Below are positions 1 through 6,174 of a stretch of DNA of 7,217 nt, in pieces. Source of the stretch: Calditrichota bacterium (lineage in GTDB: Bacteria > Zhuqueibacterota > Zhuqueibacteria > Residuimicrobiales > Krinioviventaceae); contig RPQV01000171.1 of assembly GCA_003818595.1 (NCBI GenBank), positions 1 to 7,217 on the forward strand, in the 5' to 3' direction. The stretch's first letter is position 1, and each line of letters starts with the position of its first letter. The translations under genes were made by a program, and so were the position numbers. The notes under the pieces are model-generated. The model saw only the letters and a program-made list of their open reading frames with translations. It was not told the DNA's origin and did not search any database.

Positions 1-2308
1 CTATTATTTCATGTTTTTGAAAAGGCAGCAATGGAATCGCATCGACCGGGCATTTCTGCGCGCACAGCGTACACCCAATGCAGGCATCGTTTATCTCATA
101 ACGGATAAGTGTCTGACAACGCCCCGCCGGGCAAATCCCCTGTAGATGCGCTTCATATTCATGACGAAAATATTTTAAAGTCGAAAGTACCGGATTGGGC
201 GCAGTCTTACCGAGTCCACACAAACTGCCGTTTCTGGTCTTTTGCGCCAGCTCCTCGAGTTTTTCGATGTCGCCTTCCTGCCCCATGCCCGTACAGAGCC
301 TTTCGAGAATCTCAAGCATGTGCTGGGTGCCAATACGGCAATAGGTGCATTTGCCGCAAGATTGGTTGCAGGTGAAGGTTAGAAAATATCGCGCGATATC
401 GACCATGCAGTCGCGATCGTCCAATACCAGCAGTCCGCCTGATCCCATCATGGCGCCGACGCGATTGAGTTCCTCAAAATCAATTGGGGTATCGGAGAGT
501 TCAGCGGGAACGCATCCTCCGGAGGGTCCGCCGATTTGTACGGCTTTGAACTGCCTTCCAGTGCGCACTCCGCCGCCGATTTTTTCGACGATTTCGCGCA
601 CGGTTATTCCCATCGGCACTTCAATCAATCCACCCCGCGTGATTTTGCCTGCAAGAGAAAATACTTTGGTTCCCGCGCTTTGAACAGTTCCCACCGCGCG
701 AAAAGCCTGAGCGCCATTGCGCACTATCCAGGGCACTGTGGCAAACGTCTCGCAGTTGTTCACCAGCGTCGAATGTCCCCATAAACCCTTTTCAGCCGGA
801 TACGGAGGACGAAAGCTCGGCATCCCTCGTCGTCCTTCAATTGATGCAATGAGTGCCGTTTCTTCCCCACAGACAAAGGCGCCCGCCCCCTCCATCACCT
901 TCAGGTGCAGTGAAAAAGCGCTCCCCATGATCTGCTCACCCAAAAATCCCGCTTTTTCACATTCCTGCAGCGCATAACGAATACGCTGCACGGCCAAGGG
1001 ATATTCCGCACGGATATAGAGATAACCTTGATGAGCACCGACCGCATAGGCGCCGATGATCATGCCCTCGATCACACGAAAGGGATAGGATTCCAGAATC
1101 ATGCGATCCATAAACGCACCCGGATCTCCCTCGTCGCCATTGCAGATGATAAATTTTACTTCATCGGTCGCTTGTCGAGTCAGGCGCCATTTTTCGCCGG
1201 TTGAAAATCCTGCACCTCCTCTACCCCGCAATCCGGACGCGAAAATCGTGTCAATGACTTGAGCGGAACTGCTGTTGAACAATATTTCCTGCAACGCTTG
1301 AAATCCGCCTCCCTCCTGGTATTCGAGCAGATCGAGGGGATCAAGAACGCCGGCACGCTCTGTGGCAATGTGCATTTGTTGATCGGTGAAAACAGCCACT
1401 TGAGGATCGCGTACATTGAGGGGATGGCGGGTGTAACCGGTCTCTTGATCTTCAAAAAAGGTCTCTTCGGTCCAACGATGAACCGTCTGTTTCAGCCGCG
1501 TCATCAAAGAAGGGGGTTTGAAATGCTGCAGGACGATCCCTTTGACCTGTTGCACATCAACGCGGTCATAGAATACCGAGTTCTGATTGGGTTTGACGAC
1601 CTCAATCAGGGGTACTCGATGACACATGCCCACGCAACCCACGCGTTTGATCTGCAGATCGATGCCGGTGGCGACCAGAGTTCGGCGGAGTTCTGCATGA
1701 ACATCAGCGCTGCCGCTCGCCTGGCAGCACGAACCGAGACCGACGCGAATTTCCCCCTGAAGATTGCCCTGAACCGTCAACTCAGGTGTGGCAGGCGTTG
1801 CATGCTTGTGTTTATGCAAAAATTCATCGACAACCGATGTGACATTTTCCGGCCGGACATGGCCAAAGGTGCTCTGATCGATCTGCACAACCGGCGCCAA
1901 AGTACAACATCCCAAACAGGCGACCTTTTGCACCGTGAACTGTCGCTGCGGATCCGTGTCTTCATTTTTAGGAATGTTCAGTTCGCGCAGGAATGCATCA
2001 TAAACGAGTTCCGCACCTTTGACATGACAGGCTGTACCCACGCAGACCTGAATGAAATGACTTCCCACAGGCTGATGCCGGAACTGGTTATAAAACGTAG
2101 ACACGCCGGCAATCGCCGCCGGTGTAATATCAGTCACTTGGCAAACATGACGCAGGGCTGATTCCGGCAGGTAATGAAATCGCTGCTGAATGGTCTGCAG
2201 AATCGCAATGACCGACTCGCTGCCGCGACCGCACCGTTCGATGATCTGATCCACTTCCTCAAGATTCAGTTCAGGAGGACTATCATTTTTCATATCGATC
2301 AATGCCAT
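1..2308 (-). CDS. nuoF: Fused NuoE-NuoF type NAD(P)H oxidoreductase with C-terminal ferredoxin (3' end cut by window edge)
   Basis: The reading frame stays open for 769 codons and leaves the window at position 1. Domains in order: a NuoE-like thioredoxin-fold 2Fe-2S domain (about residues 15-165; Cys89, Cys94, Cys131, Cys135); a second thioredoxin-like 2Fe-2S domain (about 186-265; Cys194/195 and the C225-x3-C229 pair); a NuoF flavoprotein core with the FMN/NAD loop GRGGAGFSTGEKW (362-374) and CNGDEGDPGAFMDR (389-402); the N3-type [4Fe-4S] ligands Cys651, Cys654, Cys657 and Cys697; and the beginning of a ferredoxin domain (Cys743, 746, 749, 753). By family knowledge this is the cytoplasmic module that takes electrons from NAD(P)H into iron-sulfur clusters, as in HndA/HndC or HydC/HydB of [FeFe]-hydrogenases, NAD-linked formate dehydrogenases and complex I. 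The second thioredoxin-like domain and the ferredoxin tail favour the HydB/HndC type over complex I. The start at 2308 directly follows the previous stop and has GGAAG at 2317-2313. The alternative ATG at 2293 has no ribosome site. The second ferredoxin motif expected at the C-terminus lies outside the window. Confidence 0.93.
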   Translation of the reverse strand, partial: MALIDMKNDSPPELNLEEVDQIIERCGRGSESVIAILQTIQQRFHYLPESALRHVCQVTDITPAAIAGVSTFYNQFRHQPVGSHFIQVCVGTACHVKGAELVYDAFLRELNIPKNEDTDPQRQFTVQKVACLGCCTLAPVVQIDQSTFGHVRPENVTSVVDEFLHKHKHATPATPELTVQGNLQGEIRVGLGSCCQASGSADVHAELRRTLVATGIDLQIKRVGCVGMCHRVPLIEVVKPNQNSVFYDRVDVQQVKGIVLQHFKPPSLMTRLKQTVHRWTEETFFEDQETGYTRHPLNVRDPQVAVFTDQQMHIATERAGVLDPLDLLEYQEGGGFQALQEILFNSSSAQVIDTIFASGLRGRGGAGFSTGEKWRLTRQATDEVKFIICNGDEGDPGAFMDRMILESYPFRVIEGMIIGAYAVGAHQGYLYIRAEYPLAVQRIRYALQECEKAGFLGEQIMGSAFSLHLKVMEGAGAFVCGEETALIASIEGRRGMPSFRPPYPAEKGLWGHSTLVNNCETFATVPWIVRNGAQAFRAVGTVQSAGTKVFSLAGKITRGGLIEVPMGITVREIVEKIGGGVRTGRQFKAVQIGGPSGGCVPAELSDTPIDFEELNRVGAMMGSGGLLVLDDRDCMVDIARYFLTFTCNQSCGKCTYCRIGTQHMLEILERLCTGMGQEGDIEKLEELAQKTRNGSLCGLGKTAPNPVLSTLKYFRHEYEAHLQGICPAGRCQTLIRYEINDACIGCTLCAQKCPVDAIPLLPFQKHEII

Positions 2309-4015
2309 TCAACTTCCAATACAATATATGTGTTCATCCCCGCGGATATAGATGCGGCCGGTCATAAAGGCGGGAATAGTCACAGCACTCTCCCCCAGAG
2401 CATTTTCGCCTATCAGCTGATACTCTCGTGCTGCTTTGATCAAATGAGTGACCCCTTTAAGATCCATCAGATAAATGGTATCACCTGCGATGATGGGTGA
2501 AGAATAAAAACCCGTATCAAAATCATGGCTCCACTGTTTGACGCCGGTTAATGCATCCAGACAAGTCAAAGTGCCGTAACTAGAAGGCATAAACACCAGT
2601 TCATCATTGGCAACCGGACTGGAAACCTCGGACAAATCTTCCTCATAAATCCAGAGCGGGATAGAAGGATTGGCAATATCAATCGCCGCCAATCGGGCAT
2701 ATTCATTGACGACAAACACGCGTCCGGCAGCATAAGCAGGCGACGGCGCCACTTCGCCATCCATGCACTTGTTGCGCCAGATTTCCTTGCCGGTCGAAGG
2801 ATGATAGGCGATGACAAAGGGAGTCGCCGAGAGAATGATTTCATCCCGTCCGCTGCCCTGCACCAGCAGCGGTGAAGCCCAGGAAAGCTGCACATCATTT
2901 CTTTTGGTCTGATAAGCAGTTTTACCGTTGCTTTTCCGCAATGCCAATAAAGATTTGGATTCGCCATGATCGTATTGCACCAACAGCAAATCGTTATAGG
3001 TCACCAGAGAAGAAGAATGGCCGTAATGATTTTTCGGCAGTCCGAGGTTTTTTGACCAGATGAAATTTCCTTGCAGATCAACACAGGCAATGTCGCCGTT
3101 GGCAAACAAGGTGTAAAGATTCTGACCATCCGTCGCACAGGTGGGCGCCGCAAATCCAGTATCTTTCGTCACATCCGGAAGCTCGGAGGGATGACCCGGC
3201 ACATCCTTAATTTCTCTTTCCCAAATCGTATTTCCGTTGGTAACGTCCAGACAGTACAGCGACTGAGTTTGTTCATCCGCTCCGGAAAAAAAGAGCTTTG
3301 ATCCCCAGACGATGATCGAATTAAATCCGGGTTTGGGCGATTTGACCTTCCACAGAATTCCTTCACCGGAAGACCCGTTCCACGTTGTGGGGAGACTGTC
3401 GGCATAAGCATGTCCGTTAGTGTCGGGACCGCGAAAATGAGGCCAATTTTGTCGCAACTCCTCCAGCGACGGTCCAGTTTTCGCGAGCTCTACTGCTTTG
3501 GGATCCTTGAGCTGATTTTCAGACAATAAGCCGGCGACAAATGCCAGCAGCACCAAAGCGGCGCCGCTCCAGATGACGAGACGTCGGCTTGAAAGTCGAT
3601 CGAGCAACAGTTCATCAGTTGCGGCTTTGGAATCAAACGACGGCAGGATTCGTTCAAGGGAACGAAGATATTTAATAGCCGAGAGCATTAAAATGATGGA
3701 AACGAGCAGCAAAAAACTGCCGGTTCGGAGTTGCCATTGATGGATAAAAAAGGCTTTTCGCGCCAACAGATCAAGCGCCCTGATTTGCTCTTTGAGCGCC
3801 TGATTTTCAGAATCTGACTGCAGTTGCTGCATCAATTGGGTCAATGCCGGACTGTGAAGCGGATCGTGCGTCTTGAACTGCAGGTAATTGAGAATCAGCA
3901 GAACAGACAGGAACAGCGCAAAAACGCCGCTGATCCAAGCTGTCCGTTGAGCCATTTTTCTGAGCAAAGGTCTGTCTTCTGCGAGTTCTTTAAAAAGCAA
4001 CCTCATCTTCACCAT
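2309..4015 (-). CDS. Membrane-anchored PQQ-type beta-propeller protein with three N-terminal helices
   Basis: The protein has 568 residues in two parts. The first 165 hold three hydrophobic segments (about 27-46, 98-117, 146-164). A polar Gln/Glu/Lys-rich stretch between the first two (about 55-88) looks like a short coiled coil. Positive charges in the N-terminus and in loop 118-145 place these inside, so the coiled coil and the C-terminal domain would face the periplasm. Residues 190-568 form a PQQ-type/BamB-like propeller. It opens with the WPHFRGPDTNG motif (191-201), and its blades carry repeated G-x-x-x-W turns (GNTIWERE, GNFIWSK, GKEIWR, GVKQW). Nothing shows that it binds PQQ or acts as a dehydrogenase: I see no c-type haem motif and no calcium/PQQ signature, so a scaffold or docking role is more likely. 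It lies 28 bases after the polyferredoxin gene and abuts the diaphorase gene. AGGA at 4023-4020 serves the ATG at 4015; GTG at 4012 or ATG at 4006 is also possible. Confidence 0.9.
   Translation of the reverse strand: MVKMRLLFKELAEDRPLLRKMAQRTAWISGVFALFLSVLLILNYLQFKTHDPLHSPALTQLMQQLQSDSENQALKEQIRALDLLARKAFFIHQWQLRTGSFLLLVSIILMLSAIKYLRSLERILPSFDSKAATDELLLDRLSSRRLVIWSGAALVLLAFVAGLLSENQLKDPKAVELAKTGPSLEELRQNWPHFRGPDTNGHAYADSLPTTWNGSSGEGILWKVKSPKPGFNSIIVWGSKLFFSGADEQTQSLYCLDVTNGNTIWEREIKDVPGHPSELPDVTKDTGFAAPTCATDGQNLYTLFANGDIACVDLQGNFIWSKNLGLPKNHYGHSSSLVTYNDLLLVQYDHGESKSLLALRKSNGKTAYQTKRNDVQLSWASPLLVQGSGRDEIILSATPFVIAYHPSTGKEIWRNKCMDGEVAPSPAYAAGRVFVVNEYARLAAIDIANPSIPLWIYEEDLSEVSSPVANDELVFMPSSYGTLTCLDALTGVKQWSHDFDTGFYSSPIIAGDTIYLMDLKGVTHLIKAAREYQLIGENALGESAVTIPAFMTGRIYIRGDEHIYCIGS
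2313..2317 (-). promoter_or_regulatory. Ribosome binding site of the fused diaphorase gene, inside the propeller gene
   Basis: GGAAG lies in the last codons of the propeller gene, four bases before the ATG at 2308. The TGA stop (2311-2309) and the ATG (2308-2306) touch with no gap, so ribosomes ending the propeller protein can restart on the diaphorase. This is the site that decides the start of the fused gene. Confidence 0.6.
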
Positions 4016-4043
4016 TGAATCCTACTTTCAAAAGTCATCATCT
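4016..4043 (-). other. Short intergenic spacer with the ribosome site of the PQQ-type propeller gene
   Basis: This 28-base gap is the largest between genes in the window. It contains AGGA at 4023-4020, four bases before ATG 4015, and no obvious hairpin or promoter, so transcription most likely continues through it. Confidence 0.5.
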
Positions 4044-5336
4044 TCAGGTCACCTCTGTATTCAACCGAATGATGGTTTGACCATTTTTATCCACGGGACA
4101 ATAACTGAAACAACGGCCGCAGCTGAGACAATCACCCTGGTCGATTTCATATTCGGAATAACGACGATAAGCGGTCAAGCGGATTAACTTGAAGCCGAAG
4201 ATCAATCCCAGGAAACCGCCCAAAATCCAGCCGCCTGTTTTGACTTTTTGCTGGACGGCATGAGCTTCGGCGAATAAATCGGCCGTGGATTTCCCGGCGG
4301 CGCGAAAAGCCTGCGTCGCATCCGATACCTCGGTGCGGAGTCCGCTGTCCTCCAATTTAATTTCCTCAGCCAATGAAACCACAGGATGCACGGATGCGAG
4401 AGGCACATATAATCTGGAAATCATCCAACCACTGGACACCATCATGAGTGGCAATAATATGCATATCAGGATAATTCGGCGCACCAATACGATCTTATCT
4501 TCCGGAATCTCCGCCGTTGTGGGTTTATGAATCGCATCGAATGGGCAGGATGCTTCGCAAAGCCGGCAATTGATGCAGACACTCGGAGTGATGCGAACGT
4601 GACGTCTGGACAATCGTGAGAACCAATTAAGCAGCACCCCGTAAGGACACAAGAAACGACAATACGGCCGAGCCACAATCGTCCCCAGTAAAAGCAGGAA
4701 TCCGCCGAGAAAGATCATATTGAAACTACCGCTCAATCGGAAAAAGCCGACAAAGGGATCATACCGACAGATGATAAAACCCGCTCCGACCGATGCGAAC
4801 AAGACGGCAAATCCCAAATAAATAAAGGGGAATAAAGAGAGAACGCTTGACAACCATTTGGGCAGAGAAAGAGGTTTCACGACGACGACATCCTGAACCG
4901 CGCCGAGCGGACAAACAGCGGCGCAAAAGGTTCGGCCGAAAAAAAGTGTAAAGATCAGCGGCAGCAAAAAAAAGAGAACCACGGTCAATGGTATGACATA
5001 ATCCGCATTAAAAAAAGAATAAACCACATTCTGAACAGAGCCCACGGGACAGATGCATCCCTTGCGAAAAAAACCAAAATACGCGATGGAAAAGATCATC
5101 ATGGTGAAAATGAGGCGCCGTGAACGCCTCCTATGGGCGAAATATGTCGTTAATGACAATACGAGGAGCAGTACTCCGACATCCAGATACTCCAGAACCA
5201 ATGAACGGGGAGCGGGGGTCTGCATGACCGGCCGCTCATAGCCGGACTGGAAATCAGGCTTGGGAAAACGCTGCAAAACTTGCGTAAAGCTCAGACTGAC
5301 GAACAGCAGCAGGCTGATGAAAATCCATTTTTTCAT
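4044..5336 (-). CDS. NapH/NosR-like polytopic membrane polyferredoxin
   Basis: A membrane electron-transfer protein of 430 residues with about eight hydrophobic segments (near 4-20, 50-66, 76-92, 112-134, 166-188, 205-222, 286-304, 369-386). It has the two C-x3-CP motifs of the NapH/NosR/YccM group (Cys138-Cys142 and Cys226-Cys230). It also has two ferredoxin motifs, Cys254/257/260/264 (followed by Pro) and Cys403/406/409/413. Positive-inside charges (RRRSRR near 69-74, RLSRRH near 241-246, RRY near 391) place the C-x3-CP and ferredoxin motifs in the cytoplasm. Cys94/Cys96 and Cys190 would then be near the outer face. Related proteins carry electrons between the quinone pool and periplasmic partners. 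This one is longer than NapH (about 290 residues) and lacks the FMN-binding domain of NosR. Its partner ferredoxin gene lies directly upstream, as in napGH. The frame extends to an ATG at 5387 inside that gene, but ATG 5336 begins a normal first helix (MKKWIFISLLLF), so I prefer it despite a weak ribosome site. Confidence 0.9.
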   Translation of the reverse strand: MKKWIFISLLLFVSLSFTQVLQRFPKPDFQSGYERPVMQTPAPRSLVLEYLDVGVLLLVLSLTTYFAHRRRSRRLIFTMMIFSIAYFGFFRKGCICPVGSVQNVVYSFFNADYVIPLTVVLFFLLPLIFTLFFGRTFCAAVCPLGAVQDVVVVKPLSLPKWLSSVLSLFPFIYLGFAVLFASVGAGFIICRYDPFVGFFRLSGSFNMIFLGGFLLLLGTIVARPYCRFLCPYGVLLNWFSRLSRRHVRITPSVCINCRLCEASCPFDAIHKPTTAEIPEDKIVLVRRIILICILLPLMMVSSGWMISRLYVPLASVHPVVSLAEEIKLEDSGLRTEVSDATQAFRAAGKSTADLFAEAHAVQQKVKTGGWILGGFLGLIFGFKLIRLTAYRRYSEYEIDQGDCLSCGRCFSYCPVDKNGQTIIRLNTEVT

Positions 5337-5355
5337 ACGCGGTCCACAATACCCG

Positions 5356-5943
5356 TTATTTTTGCAGAGATGGAATTTGTTTGACAAATCTCATCCCTTC
5401 TTCTCCTCTGAGAATATAAGGTGTTTCTGCCGGCACGCGCCGAAATGCCTGTGAAGGACACGATCTGGCGATTCGACACTCGTTGCAATTCACACAGCGG
5501 TCATGGCGAACCTGGAGATGCAGTGAGCCATTGCCGAAAGCTCCGCAGCCTTTGACACATTTGCCACAACCAATACACAATTTTTCATCAATTATGTATT
5601 CGAAATAGGGGTCTTCAATATATGTACGTTTGATCGCGCCCGTGGGGCACAGCTGATTCTCTGCCGCTGTATCACGATCCTTTGCCCCGGGCTCCAAATA
5701 ACCACTGCACAAGTCGCAATACCCGCACATGGAATAAGAGTGCACGCATTTGACGGCCGACTCGGACAACACGCAATTCACAGCGCATTTTTCACATTGA
5801 ATGCAGATATTCGGATCCAGCTGCCAGACCATGTCGCCCGTGCCGCTGCGGCTGCTTATAAATCCAGCCACACCGCCGGTTGCAAGCAATGCCGTCGAAC
5901 CGAGGCCGGATTTTAAAAACTCACGACGTGAAGGGCTCATCAT
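5356..5943 (-). CDS. Tat-exported four-cluster ferredoxin, NapG/MauM-like
   Basis: A 195-residue protein with a clear twin-arginine signal (SRREFLKSG at 5-13, then a hydrophobic stretch to about residue 30), so it is probably folded with its clusters and exported. The mature part holds four cysteine motifs: Cys47/50/53/57, Cys73/76/79 with Cys99-Pro, Cys123/126/129/133, and Cys150/153/156 with Cys162-Pro. They are arranged as two double-cluster ferredoxin domains, enough for four [4Fe-4S] clusters. Cys66 is an extra cysteine outside these sets. Size and layout match the NapG/MauM group and are also close to the electron-transfer subunits of molybdoenzymes (NrfC, DmsB type). The NapH-like gene 19 bases downstream favours NapG-like. 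It would pass electrons between the membrane protein and a periplasmic partner that is not in the window. GGAG at 5952-5949 serves ATG 5943 or, with slightly better spacing, the adjacent ATG 5940. Confidence 0.91.
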   Translation of the reverse strand: MMSPSRREFLKSGLGSTALLATGGVAGFISSRSGTGDMVWQLDPNICIQCEKCAVNCVLSESAVKCVHSYSMCGYCDLCSGYLEPGAKDRDTAAENQLCPTGAIKRTYIEDPYFEYIIDEKLCIGCGKCVKGCGAFGNGSLHLQVRHDRCVNCNECRIARSCPSQAFRRVPAETPYILRGEEGMRFVKQIPSLQK

Positions 5944-5948
5944 TACTT

Positions 5949-5952
5949 CTCC
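5949..5952 (-). promoter_or_regulatory. Ribosome binding site of the Tat ferredoxin gene
   Basis: GGAG directly follows the TGA of the small Tat gene (5955-5953). It sits five bases from ATG 5943 and eight from ATG 5940. It is the strongest ribosome site in the window and fits high expression of the exported ferredoxin. The two adjacent starts give proteins differing by one methionine. Confidence 0.7.
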
Positions 5953-6174
5953 TCAATCATGTATCAAATGATCTTCTGTGCGGGCAGCGCGAAATTCAGC
6001 GGCTTGTGCGCGATGACAATCAGGCAAAACAGGGCAGTGGCCGCAGCTTTCACCCCGACATTCCGAGCCGGGAAGGAAACGAATTCTGCCCGATCGCCAG
6101 GCATGAGCGCCCGCAGCCACAATCCCCGCCAACAGGCTGGTACGCAGCAAAGAAATGAAAGATCGTCTATCCAT
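5953..6174 (-). CDS. Small Tat-exported protein with four cysteines
   Basis: A 73-residue protein I do not recognise as a named family. It begins with a twin-arginine signal (DRRSFISLL, residues 2-10) followed by an Ala/Leu/Gly-rich hydrophobic stretch to about residue 25, so it probably goes outside or stays anchored by an uncleaved signal. The short mature part has four cysteines spaced C39-x4-C44-x2-C47-x5-C53 and nothing else distinctive. Use of the Tat route, normal for proteins that take up a cofactor in the cytoplasm, together with four clustered cysteines suggests one iron-sulfur cluster or a bound metal; this is inference. The start at 6174 lies inside the end of the preceding gene (8-nt overlap), with GGGAAG at 6187-6182 seven bases upstream, which suggests coupled translation. 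The frame extends further upstream to 6258, but that part is antisense-free overlap with the preceding gene and would bury the Tat signal. The gene is easily missed in automated annotation. Confidence 0.75.
   Translation of the reverse strand: MDRRSFISLLRTSLLAGIVAAGAHAWRSGRIRFLPGSECRGESCGHCPVLPDCHRAQAAEFRAARTEDHLIHD

Noticed and set aside
109..977. Four overlapping plus-strand open frames
   Set aside because: All are antisense to the NuoF and ferredoxin part of the fused gene. Their products are low in recognisable structure and overlap one another.
1259..2161. Plus-strand open frame of 300 codons
   Set aside because: It lies fully antisense to the diaphorase gene, whose translation carries unmistakable NuoE and NuoF cluster motifs. 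Its own product is rich in Arg, His and Cys without domain features, and no ribosome site was seen.
2566..2967. Minus-strand open frame of 133 codons within the propeller gene
   Set aside because: It is a shifted frame of the propeller gene with an Arg/Trp/Met-rich product and no family features.
5337..5387. N-terminal extension of the NapH-like protein starting at ATG 5387
   Set aside because: It would overlap the ferredoxin gene and put a polar stretch with two cysteines before a normal first membrane helix. The start at 5336 fits the family and the gene spacing better.
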